This document shows positions 19,301 through 32,500 of a stretch of 64,000 nt of DNA, piece after piece. The stretch's first letter is position 1, and every line of letters begins with the position of its first letter. Source of the stretch: Chaenocephalus aceratus (taxonomy: Eukaryota; Chordata; Actinopteri; Perciformes; Channichthyidae). The stretch spans positions 42,548,832-42,612,831 of the forward strand of contig CM043789.1 of NCBI GenBank assembly GCA_023974075.1, in the 5' to 3' direction. The notes under the pieces were generated by a model. It was given only the letters and a program-made list of their open reading frames with translations. It had not been told where the DNA came from and made no database searches. Made by a program: the position numbers and the translations under genes.

Positions 19301-22300
19301 ACCTAGTTAGGATGCCACCTGGGCGCCTCCCTAGGGAGGCGTTCCAGGCACGTCCAGCTGGGAAGAGACCAAGGGGTAGACCTAGGACCAGGTGGAGGGG
19401 TTATATCTCTTCGCTGGCCTGGGAGCGCCTTGGGACCCCCCAGTCAGAGCTGGTTGATGAGGGGAAAGGAACGTTTGGGGCTCTCTGCTGGAACTGCTAC
19501 CCCCGCGACCCGACCACGGATAAGCGGGAGAAGATGGATGGATGGATGGTCCAACTGAATTTATTTTGTCAGCTGCAGGTGTTATAGCCTGCAGGCCATT
19601 ATCCTCCATTTCCATCACTTAGCATTTCATTTAATGAACTGTTGCACGTCAAAGAATACGGAAAAGGATTAGGGCGACATGTGATTTATGTTCTGAAAAA
19701 AAGTGAATACAAGATTGAAATGTGTACATACAGTATGTCTCTTTTCTCATGCAGGTGGCCTTTCTTTCTATGTTAGAGGATTAGGGTCACATGAGATTTT
19801 ATTTCTGAGATAAGCGTCAGAATTACGAGAAATCAAATCAAAAATCTGAGAAGAAATAATTCTGACTTTAATCTAAAAAAATCTGACTTTTTTCTCTCAA
19901 TTGTGAAACTTTAATGTGAAAGTCTGAATCTAATCTCAGAGATAAAAGAAATAGAAATCGCTAAGATCTCAAATAAATGTTCACACATGAACCTAATCCT
20001 CTTCCATAGAAAAAGGCCAGATGCATGAGAGAAAAGTCACATCTCACTCTCACATTACTTCCCCTCTCACGCTGACAGCTGAGCGTCTTACTACTGTTGA
20101 GGAAGCGCTTGTGGAAAGACCGCAAAGAAATATCACAAGCCATTAAAAACAAATGATGCGAGCTGGAGCTGGTTTGTTTTCTGGCATTTCCACGTTCCTT
20201 CTCCTCATGGCGAGATTTAACTGGAACCATCTGTGAGAGTCTTTCAGCTCTACAGAGTCACAGGAACAGGGAATATAATGAGCCAAACCCCGGGCGTTTA
20301 TGAGATAAAAATCCCTTTTAATTTAAAAAAGATAAACTGTATTACACTCAACCAAAACAATTGTTCTGTGTAAAGGATCTGTTACGCCCAGACCTAGGGG
20401 AAGCCTGGCGCAGCATACAATGCACCCTGGACAGAGCATCAGCCATAACATTATCAACCCCCTCCTTGTCGCAAATTTGGACGTTAAAATCCTGTAGCAA
20501 ACGGGACCAACGCATAAGGCGGTGGTTGCTGTTCTGCATCCGAGATAGAAACACGAGAGGATTGTGATCAGAGAAAATCACAGTTGGCACAGACCCTATA
20601 TCCACCTCGAAGTGCTGTAACGCCAAAAGTAAAGCCAGTGCCTCTTTTTCGATGGTGCTGTAATGAAGCTGGTGTTTCTTGAACTTCTTCGAGAAGTAAT
20701 ACCGGATGATCAATGTCCCGCTCATCCTCCTGCAGAAGTACTGCGCCCGCACCTAGTGCACTCGCGTCTACCTCCAACTTAAAAGGGAGGGTGAAGTTTG
20801 GAGCAGCAAGTACCGGGGCACTGCAGAGGACCGCCTTTACGTCCTCGAAAGCCAACTGACATAACGATGACCACCGGAAAGGGACTTTAGGACTTGCTAA
20901 ACCCGTCCAGGGAGCCACAATATCCGAGAAATGTCTGCAAAAAGCGCGATAATAGCCAGCCATCCCCAAAAAACATCGGAGCTCACGGCGCGTCTGGGGG
21001 GGTGGGACATCTATAATAGCCTGTACTTTAACAGCCACAGGGCAGACCTGACCTTGTCCCCCTTGCTTACCTAAATACGTCACTATAGCCTTCCTCACAT
21101 TTAGCCAAATTGAGTGTGAGGGAAGCTGAACGCAAACGATCAAATATTTCACTCAGAGTCTTCAGATGCTCAAGCCAGGTGGATGAATAGGCCACAATAT
21201 CATCCAGATAAACTTTGCAGTTCCCAACCCCACATAAAACCCTGTTCATCAGCCGCTGGAAAGTGGCAAGTGCATTTCTTAACCCAAACGGCATAACCGT
21301 GTACTCCAAAAAACAGTCTGGTGTGACAAATGCTCTGATTTCAGCAGCACGTTTAGTGAGGGGAACCTGCCAATATCCCTTAAGGAGGTCCAACTTTGTG
21401 ACATATTTAGCAGAACCCACACGATCCACACAGTCATCCATCTGTGGAAGCGGGAAGGAATCTGATTTAGTAACGGCATTTAATTTACGGTAATCGTTAC
21501 AAAAACGCGGTGTCTTATCCGGCTTAGGGACCAGGAGCGATGGTGAACTCCACGGGCTATTGCTTGGAACGGCGAGACCGTGTTCAACGAGATACTTCAC
21601 TTCCTGACGCATCAATTCTTGCTTAGCCGGGTTGACACGATAGGCATGCTGCTTAATAGGCTTGTGTTTGCCTACCTCAATATCATGAGCCAATACAGTC
21701 GTTTGAGTAGGAGTATCCCCAAACAAACTCGGATAATTTTCAATGAGCCTGCGAATATCAGCCCGGGGCGAGTAAGGCAGATGTTTTAGATGTTCATTAA
21801 GATCGGACAATATGGCTGAATTACCGAGGCGCGCACAGGACACAGAAGCGCGCCTGTCACTCAGCCCGTCATCACTGGGGCTGTAAGGTGGTTGAGTAAC
21901 AGACACAGAGGCGATAGGCGCTACCATCGGAGATTGAGCGGCACCACTTTCACGATCAACGTATATTTTAAGCATGTTTATATGACACACCCGAGTTTTC
22001 TTTCTACGATCCGGAGTACGGATCATATAATCCGTTCCACTGAGCTTACGGCCCACCTCATACGGGCCGGAAAATTTAGCTTGAAGGGCCGAACCAACAA
22101 CGGGTAGCAGAACTAATACCTGGTCACCGATTTGAAACTCCCGCGCAACTGTCTTTTTGTCATAGGCTGATTTAGTAACTGTTTTAATGTGACTGTTGAA
22201 ACTCAGGTCAGAGTCCATGACTACACCTAGATTCCTGGCTTTATCTGTTGGTTTGAACATTGCAGACTGAAGCTCAGCGCTAACTTTTATACTTCTGCCT

Positions 22301-25300
22301 TGGCTCCAAAATCCATTACCTCAGTTTTATCTTTGTTTAATTGGAGAAAGTTCTGACACATCCAGTCATTGATTTGTTCAATGCACTTACTCAGTGTTTG
22401 AATTGGAGCATAGTCTCCTGGTGAAATTGTTACGTAAATGTGTGTGTCATCGCATAGCTATGGTAACTTATTTTGTTGTTCTTCATTATCTGAGCCAGTG
22501 GTAGCATGTAGACGTTAAAGAGAAGAGGCCCCAAGATGGAGCCTTGAGGAACCCCACATGTCATATTTGTCTCTCAGATGTGTATTTACCTATAGAAACA
22601 AAGTTGTTTCTATACCGGGATTATGTTACGCCCAGACCTAGGGGAACCTAGGCCCAGCATAAAATGCACTCTCCCCACTTTTCCCACTCCCAAGAACACG
22701 GACGCCAAAACAGAGAAAGCGTTTGGTAAATTTATTTACCCAAAATTATTACACACCGGAGTAGCAAAACCACAAAATCCTGTAGCAAAAGGGACCAACG
22801 CATAAGGCGGTGGTTGCTGACCCAGGGTCGTAACAGATCTAATAAAAGAGGCATGTTGATTTATCTCTAATTTGTTTTTATTTGTTACATAACAGCTGTC
22901 CAAAGCGACTTACAATCAGTATCAGAGCAGCCAGTGAGGCAGAGACTCCATTTTTACTATCACAGTGAGACATGCCGATAAAATGGAGTTTTTCTGCCTG
23001 AAACGCCTCCATTGCACTCCTTTGTTTACTTCTGTAACATAACGAAACCACTATGTAACAATCGTGTATCTATTGGCTAGCGCTCTAACACATTGTACGT
23101 GACCAGAAGTGCGTCACCATTACGTCTAATTATATTTATGCTTGTATTTGTAGGAAAAATCCTACAAAATTTGATATAATGCTTGTGTCATGGTGATCAA
23201 TTATGGGTTTAGAGTGATTACATTTCACAGCTGACTGGAAAAGAATAGGACAGATCAACTCCAGATGACTCTTTGCAGACCGATACGTCAGTTTGTCACA
23301 TTTTGAGCAGACTGGCTCTGGTTTCAGACAGAGGGTGAAAGAAGAGGTGCTGCAGCACAGGCAGTATGAGAAAAGTAAGAGCTTTTTGAACATTAAAGCA
23401 TGGAGACACTACATACTGATATACACCTGAACATCTTAAACTTAAGGTTACATTCAGGGTGGAGGAATGTGTGGCCAGCAGAGGAAATTAAGGCTGGATG
23501 ATTGATTTGGAGCTCCAAACAAGCCTCACACCATCACCTAATCTTTTTGATTTCAGTGTTTAAATGACATTCACCGCATCAACGTCTCATAACATGGAGG
23601 AGATTTAGGGCTACTAATTAGGGCTGCACTAATATTCAAATGTAATCAGAAGTGCAATATTTAAATAGCAAGATGCGTAGTTAAAGGGGCTCTATTGTTC
23701 TTTTTTCAGTCTTCCCTTTCCTGTAGTGTGTTATACAGGTTTTAATGCATGTAAATGGTCCTGCAATGTCACAAGAGAGGCACTAACGGTACGTCCACAC
23801 GGCAGCGTTGCGTGCTTCACCATTCACTTTGAATGTGGTGAAGTCACGCTTTGCCGAACTGCATTGTGGTTCCGTCGCGTCGCTCTGCCTCCGTCGCTCT
23901 GCCTCCGTCGCTCTGCCTCCGTCGCTCTGCCTCCGTCGCTCTGCCTCCGTCGCTCGCTTCGAAAGTTGAGAAAAATTCAACTTTTCAAGCGTCGACGGAA
24001 GCGCCAGCCAATCAAATCATATGCCAGTACAAGCTCTAGCCATCAAACCGCGTGCTTGTGTGTCCGGGGCGGGAGATTAATGTGATTGGTTGTTGGTCGC
24101 ACGCCAGACACGCCCACCGGCAAGCTTCAACGCGACGCTGCCGTCTGGACGTGCCGTAAATGCAAATATGAACCCGAAAATGAGCATGAGTTTAAAATTA
24201 CTTTCCCTTCCTGTCCAAATGTTAATGGTCTCCTTGTGCTGTAAAGGAAGAGCACTTACAATAAAAACCAGACTGCTTTGAACATTGTATGCCTCTGCCT
24301 CTCCAACAAAATGTGTTTCCTCTCTCCCAGACACACCGACGGTTTACTATAGAACAGTGTCCAATCAGAACGTCCTTCCCACATAAAAGCAAAACTATGT
24401 CAACACAGATGTGTGTGCCTTGAACAGCAGATTTTAATAAGACAGCTTTTCCCATAAAGGCGCCAATTTAATTCTGCGATATCGCCTCATACTGGAATAT
24501 ATACATGAAATATTGTTTTCCTGCTCTCATCAAAAGCACCTCTTATACAACTGAGCGTATAGTCTTACAAACCAGTAAATCCTGCACAATAAATGTCACT
24601 GCAGTAATCCAAAAGAGATGGCTGACCTTTTTTTCCGTTTGTGGGATAAAGCAACTTCAAAGAGATCCCAAATATCACAACTGTCCAGATGAACCACTTA
24701 TCAGCTCATAGAAAGGAGATATGGTGCTCAAGGTTTAACAGAGATGGTATACATGGGCTGTGTCTTTATATGGGCTGGCGCCGGGTATCAGATGGATTTC
24801 ATTTGATGTATTGCTGCATGTATTCTTCTTACATATAAACTCCTGACTTCTGTCGGAGGGTCATTGGGATGCCATGGATTCTTTGTTTAAACAAGCTGAA
24901 TTGTGGGCCTTTTGTTGTCTCAATGATGTGTGTGTGTGTGTGTGTGTGCCTTAAAAACTGTTGTTTACCTTCCTGATGAGTTGAGATGTCAGTAGTTGTA
25001 AGACATTACTATAAATACTAAGAAGAAACCAAATGCATCACAAATGCTATTATATGCATCTATGTTGATTTACTGATTGTATTGACCCGTCATTTGAAGT
25101 GATATTTTTTTTAGGATGACTTTCAACATCTGTCCAGGGACTGCAGTCAGCTAAATGTAATGTAATGTAAAAATAGCCTGTTGGCGCATTGTGCACTGTC
25201 CCCGTCAAATAAAGAAATAAATAAATAAATATGATGACTAGATTTGGAAAAACTGTACCTACAAATGTATTTATGTAAACATTGGTTTATGTATAATTTA

Positions 25301-28300
25301 AAGGGTTTCTCTCTCACACACACTTATTTGATAATGAATCGAAGTGCGAGTCTTCAGCCGTCTCTCTCAAAATATACTTTTGTCTATAAAAATGTGTGTC
25401 GTCTAACTACTCGCCCTTTCATCTCCTGGGAAAAACTTAAAGAACTGACTTTTGAAATGCATCGATGGGAAGAAACCTGTTTTGGTTGCCAATCCATACA
25501 GAACATACAACAATAGAGACACTCCCTCTGGAGGAGGACACATGGGGATTTTGGCCTTTGCAGACCATTTACATGCACTAAAAACATACATTACAAACTA
25601 CAGAATAAGTAAAATCCCTAAAAGCATACTAGGGCCTATGTTAGTGTTGCAACAGTTCCAAATGTGCGTCACTACTCACTGATAGATGAGGAGTAGTTGG
25701 CAGGCGAGTGCTGCTCATGTTGTGGATTAGTCATGCACCCAGTGTGTGTAAAGGCCTTATGGCTTCATAAAAGTGATGCTGCAGACTGCGGGGACAGAGG
25801 ACTCACCTGGTCTCCATCGTAAAGCGTCTGCAGAGGACTCCTCCTCGACTTGTGACCGCTTCTTTCACTGAGGGGCTCCGAGCCTGAGGAACAAAACACA
25901 TCATGAAACCTGACTGAAGGCTTGGAAGCATACTTGCTTTGTTTCTGAAGGAAGTGACTTGGAGGTACGCGACTACCAAGCCAGCATCCTCGAGATTGAG
26001 AAACGGCCTCTGTCTGTTACTTCAGATGAAAGTAAGGAGCCCCTCCCCACGCCCCTCTGAGAGAGATTTGGTTACAAAGAACTCAATGGTGTTCTAGGAG
26101 GAGATTCAGGTGATAAGGGGGGGGGTTACCTTGGTTGCTGATTGGCTAATGGTTACACAAGACAACACATCGTTATGACATCATCAAGTGGCCAAAATCT
26201 GATCAGCTCATTTTCAGACAGGTTTTTATAGAAATTGATCAAAAAGAGAGAAAATCTTTGTTCCTGAAACTTTCAGAGTCTCTTTCCACAGAGGGGACAC
26301 ATGTTGATGTAGAAGAGACATGAAGAAGAGGGGACACATGTTGATGTAGAAGAGACATGAAGAAGAGGGGACACATGTTGATGTAGAAGAGACATGAAAA
26401 GAGGGGACACATGTTGATGTAGAAGAGACATGAAGAAGAGGGGACACATGTTGATGTAGAAGAGACATGAAGAAGAGGGGACACATGTTGATGTAGAAGA
26501 GACATGAAGAAGAGGGGACACATGTTGATGTAGAAGAGACATGGAGAAGAGGGGACACATGTTGATGTAGAAGAGACATGGAGAAGAGGGGACACATGTT
26601 GATGTAGAAGAGACATGAAGAAGGGGACACATGTTGATGTAGAAGAGACATGAAGAAGAGGGGACACATGTTGATGTAGAAGAGACATGAAGAAGAGGGG
26701 ACACATGTTGATGTAGAAGAGACATGAAGAAGAGGGGACACATGTTGATGTAGAAGAGACATGAAGAAGAGGGGACACATGTTGATGTAGAAGAGACATG
26801 GAGAAGAGGGGACACATGTTGATGTAGAAGAGACATGGAGAAGAGGGGACACATGTTGATGTAGAAGAGACATGGAGAAGAGGGGACACATGTTGATGTA
26901 GAAGAGACATGAAGAAGAGGGGACACATGTTGATGTAGAAGAGACATGGAGAAGAGGGGACACATGTTGATGTAGAAGAGACATGGAGAAGAGGGGACAC
27001 ATGTTGATGTGAGAGAGAGACATGAAGAAGAGAGGACACATGTTGATGTAGAAGAGACATGGAGAAGTGGACTTTGCATAATAGGTGACCTTTAAGATAA
27101 AGCAATGGTCAGAAAGAGAGACATTTATCATAACATGGCATTGTGAGACATTCAAGTAGAAAATAAAAGAAGAGCCTGGAAGACAAGAAGATATACATAA
27201 CGCAAAAAACTAATCAATGGCGATGACAAAAGATAAAGAAGCTGAAATATTCAAGACTAATTTACTACAAGTCTATTGGTCGAAAGATGTTTGTAAAAAG
27301 GATGAACCTATCAATGATCAGCTTAAAAAGGACACATTTTAAGACTGGTTTCACTACAACGAACAAGTCAGTAAAAACACCCATGAAATCACTCTCAAGT
27401 CAAAGATCCCATTGTAGTGTGTAGCTCTTCAACACTGGAACATAGTAGAAGGAAACAGAAAGCAAACTGGACGCCACAGAGGACAGAAATATGTGAATGG
27501 GAACAATAATGACCAACATATTGCTTTGTTGTTGCCAGTGGGTCAATTTCGCAGGCCAGAAAAATACTTTTGCCCGACAGAGGCGAAAAGACCGAGATTA
27601 GATCCGGGTGTGTTGAGCTGGATGATCTTTCCCCTCGGCGTCAGATTACACGGCTCGCACAGCATCACTGCCCAGGTTCATTTGGGCAACCCCAGTGTGT
27701 GTTCTGAGTGGAGCTGCTGTATAATGACATATTTTCGTAGGGCGAACCGCAGAAATTAGCATCGCACTAGTTCCGTCGACAGAGAGGGCAATAGGACTTT
27801 TTCCTTGCATCTTGGATAACTACAGAAAGTAAGCTAGCAGACAGATATTGATGTTACTTCCTGTTTTTATCAAGCATAATCAAATTGTTAAAATGTATAG
27901 ATGAAATGTGCTAAATGCTAACATTAGGCTATAACCAAACTACACTACGTCACATGACTTCATGAGACTACAACTAAGCTGAAGGTGGGATTGTGTTTGA
28001 TAAAATGACTTTTTTGAAGACACGTACAATTCACAAGTTGGGTACTAAATAGAGATGTCCCGATCCGATCACGTGATCGGAGATCGGAGCCGATCACGTG
28101 ATTTTCAAAAGATCGGAATCGGGAGAGAGAAAAATCGGGGATCTGGATTTTTTTTTTTTTTTTTTTAATAAAATATTTTTTATTATTTAATGTTACAAAA
28201 CAAAAATGACCATGTTCACGTCTTAAAGTCATCCTGAGGACTTACTTTTGGTTTAAAATTACACAACATCATGTATGTGTTGCTTTCTTTGGGCTTGTTT

Positions 28301-29469
28301 TCAGACCCTGGTTGCTTATTCCTCTGAAATCTGGCAACAGAGTGGGCGCAGTGTCTAATAGCAGCAGTAAGCTAACGAGAGGCTACGTTCAGCTGGTGAC
28401 TCGGGAGTCGGGACAGAGCAAATGTCAGGAGTTTGGAAGTATTATAAAATTGAAAGCGAAGGCAGTGTAACAGCCAGATGCAATGTTTGCAAGGCAGAGG
28501 TTCCGCGTGGTGGAAAGAACAGAGCTACGTTCAACGCGACCAATCTAATACGCCACCTGAGAAACAAACACCAACAACAACACGGCGAGTACACAGCGGC
28601 CACTCAGGTAACGGCACTGAAACAACCGACACTTTCAGAGACTTCTAAAAGGAAAGAGAAACTGCCCCAGAACAGTGAAAAGGCCACACAATAACAGCCA
28701 AGATAGCTGACTTCATCGCGTTGGATGACCAGCCGTTATCTGTTACCTTTTTGTTCTCTTAATGCATTGCATAAGATCGGATCGGGAAAAATCGGTATCG
28801 GCAGATTGTCAAAATCAAATGATCGGAATCGGATCGGGGGCAAAAAAAGGTGATCGGGACATCCCTAGGACTAAATGACATATTTTGTTTCGTAGAATAA
28901 ACGTGCACATCTCTTCAGCTTGTGAAGACCTTATCTCGGGCATCGTACTAAAACCCCGTTTGAAAACACATTGACTTCTGACTGTTATACAGACAGCCAA
29001 AAAGGGCTGCCATGATATCCACTGTTGTACTTTGTGTTGCAATAAAACCCTGTGCGAGAGAAACAATACACAGAAAGAGAAAAACACAGCGGTCCCTGAG
29101 CAAGCCCTGCCAACGGAATAAATATCTGCAAACAAGCGAGAGGCTGAGAGAACGAAATGTGTCTCAACTTCTCATTTCACAGATCCTATTCTGCACTGTC
29201 ATCATTCAAACAAAGATGAACACATCCCATTCACTTCAAGATGTTTTTATTGCTTTCAGAGAGCCTTATTAAATAACCCATGTACCCTCTCAGTCATTAC
29301 GCTCCAGAATAGCTTGGACAGCAATAACATTCGTCAATCTGTACGCAACTGAGGTGACAAGAACATGGACTTTAGTGGCATTGATTCAAGAGTCCAATCA
29401 CGCCAAGAGAAAGAAGCACTAACCATTATAGAAAGACTCAGCGGAGGGACCAATCGTTGTGTGTGTGTG

Positions 29470-29509
<40 letters not shown>

Positions 29510-32500
29510 GTGTGTGTGTGTGTGTGTGTGTGGCCTGGCATACTATACTTGTGGGGACCTAAATCTGTCTACACAGTCACGTGTGGGGACTCGCCTCCCT
29601 TATGGGGACAAATTGGAGGTCCCCATGAGGGGGATCATTACTTTTAGGGTGAAGACTTGGTTAGGGTTAGGGTTTAGGGTTAGGCATGTGTTTGGTTATG
29701 GTTAAGGTTAGGATAAGTCTCCAGGAAATGCATGTAAGTCCATGTAATGTCCCCTGAAGTGATGTATACATGGTATGTGTGTATGTGTATGTGTGTGTGT
29801 GTGCGTGTGCGTGTGCGTGTGCGTGTGTGTGTGTGTGGTGTGTGTGTGTTACCTTTTCCACACTGTTTGTGTGAGCAGGCCAGTCACGTGTGCCAAGCAT
29901 GAGCTGTAAACCCACTGACACACTCATGGTGCAGACAGCAGCCTATGAGACATATGCAGTACTGGCCGTTTAGTCATGACCAAACTATGGAGGAATAAAT
30001 GATTTCATAAGAATATAAGCAGTTCTTATAAGTAAAAGGTCTCTCTGAGTTATGTGCCATTTCAAAGTTATGGCAATTATTATTTCTATCCATCACAGTT
30101 GACAACTTGGTCTGTATCATGAGACGGCAAAAACAAGCTTCAAATCATTGATTCTAGAAGTTAGAATGACATAGTAACTTTAACAACCAGGCTAGTTGGT
30201 GCTGCTATAGCCTGCAAGCTAACTGCTAATATACTGTATTAATCAGCCGGGTAACACTAGTCCGTCAAATAAGCTTCTTCTTCTGATTCTCCTTCCTTTC
30301 CTGCTTTTTCTACTATTTTATTCAATAAAAAGTTATTGAAAAGGGAAAATAAATCTCTCTAAGCTAGCATGCTTGCTAGCAGTCAGTTAGCTAACAGCGA
30401 GCTAATAGTTTTGGTCACTCACAAAACACTATAGTTTACGCATTGTATTCAAAATATCTTTTATTGGTGGCCTACTATTTACACCTGTCTCAGAACTGTC
30501 TGCAAACCATTGGTTGAGTAGTTGTTACTCTAAAGGCCCTGACACACCAAGCAGTCACCAGAGGACTAGCCGACGCTGAAGTCGGCTGTTGCCTGGCCGT
30601 GTCTCCTGCGTTTTGGCCATGTGTCGCACGGGAACACACCGCACCGACTTCAGTGCGTGAGTGGCAATAACTCTCCTTACCAGCAGGCGGCGGTAGTGTG
30701 TATTCGTCATTCAAAAGAGGCAACAACCGGAAGACAGAGAAGAAGAAGAGTATCTTTTCTCCGTAATATCATACAGAGCTGGCCTCTCCTGGATCAAGGT
30801 GATGAGCAGGTCTTCGTTTGCATCATTCCAGATCGCCATGATGAGATGAAAATGAATAGCAGTCTGTGTGTGCCTTCTTAAATCGTTTGTTTACGTCCCT
30901 CACTTCCGCTTCGCTTCTCATGCACTGATTCGCTAGCTGAACAGCCAATCAGAGTGATTATTTGGTCCGACTGCCAGACCCAATGCATGGCCGATTCAAC
31001 ATGTTGAATCGGCCATGCATCGGGTCTGGCAGTCCAAATAAGTCACGGTCGACGGTGCGGGACACACCAACCTGACTACGGCGCCGCGAATGTCCGACAG
31101 CCTCTGACGGCCTCTGACTCCCAAAATCGGGTTGGTGTGTCAGGGCCATTAACAGAGGAGATTAAATAACTGACACACAATTTACACATTATGATAGCTT
31201 TCTGTATTTTGAACTCTGGCTCTCCTTCAAAGTAAAGTAACAGTGTAACGGACCATTGATCTAGATAGATATATAGATTCAATGATAAATGATCCACAAG
31301 AATGAATGTAAGGCTAAAACTTAAATGAATATCTTCATCTTTAATATGCACCTTTGTTTTGAAATCCCCATTCTGTGTAAACCGTTTTCGTCCGAGTGCA
31401 AATCCTCCCTAAACATTTAATCATTGCCATCAGCCAAGATAAACCCCAATGGGGACATTGTGAAATCAATCAGCAGTGTTGACATCATTTGGTTTTGCAA
31501 CAATAAATGAGTCAACACAAGACACAATGAAACAATCACGAATAAATACGGAAATGTTATTTAAAATCACCTCGAATATGTTGTGTTAATGTTATGAAAT
31601 GTTTTCTCATAAATGATGCGGTGAGCAGGAGGACAGAATTACGTCTAAACTGACGCCGTTTTGCATTTCTATAGGTTGTAGATACGAGCATGGTTTTATA
31701 TACTATCACGTTTAATCGTGTTTTATGCCGTTTGCCAAGACTTGATAAGTCGCTCGTAAAACACAGGAGGTATGGAAACTAAGAACAGCTAATATAACAC
31801 AACACATTGGTTGTATTTCCTCTAACTGGTGGATATAGAGTTGCTGCGGGGAGGGGGGGGTTGAGACGCACAGGCTGCAGTGGAGACGCTGCGCACAGCT
31901 GATCGACAGCTGATCGACAGCTGGGACACAAACCACCAAATACAAAAAACATCATTCAGATCCAGTCGCATGACTCCACTCCGGAGGGATTCCCCGATCA
32001 TTTCTTACAGTTTCTCATCAACAGTTGTCTCCTGTCCCCGGTGCAAACACACTGCCTGAGGAAGGCTGTGTGTATTGTTTTTGTCATTAATCTTTTTCGG
32101 ACCACATATTTATTTATTTTGGTGACGATCCGACCTCCATGCTGCTACTCTGGTTCAAACTGCATCCACCAAACAATATGATGTATCTCGACCTCCCCAA
32201 AAGCACCTAAATCTGACACGGTGTGAGACGTCTTTTTTAGCTGTTCTGTCGTCATTTCCTGCTATCTCCTTCATGCAGTCAGTCAGAATGAATGAATGAA
32301 TGAATGAATCAGCGTTTCTTTGACTATTTATAGGCAAATAATATGGGTGTTACGTGAAGCCCGCAAAAACTGCACCGCATTTCGAGTCGATTGTGATTTA
32401 TAAAGGGAAACCGGCGTAGGAAGTGCCGTACGCACTTTCCTCGCCGGTACGCAATGTTTTGTGAATCGGAAATTGTCGGAACATTTCTGTACCTATTTTT

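Larger units (their letters stand above)
20380..22835 (-). mobile_element. Degenerate Ty3/gypsy element of Gmr1 type, bounded by GATC duplications
   Basis: TGTTACGCCCAGACC starts at 20380 and GGGTCGTAACA ends at 22835, with GATC immediately outside both (20376-20379 and 22836-22839). On the - strand the order is an integrase C-terminal GPY/F-like segment ([14 protein letters not shown]), reverse transcriptase, RNase H. Integrase before reverse transcriptase is the Ty1/copia-like order known for the Gmr1 clade of deuterostome Ty3/gypsy elements. Gag, protease and the integrase core are missing. An L2 LINE piece occupies about 22165-22620. Confidence 0.78.

Noticed and set aside
26226..27155. 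Three overlapping 268-309-codon frames on the - strand as a repetitive protein
   Set aside because: They are the same 37-bp minisatellite read in three frames; absence of a stop in the unit explains them.
28422..28694. Host ZBED gene
   Set aside because: It sits inside an element with hAT termini and target duplication, so transposon origin is simpler.
29659..29684. Interstitial telomere marking a chromosome fusion
   Set aside because: Only a few units, and they are embedded in dispersed-repeat sequence.
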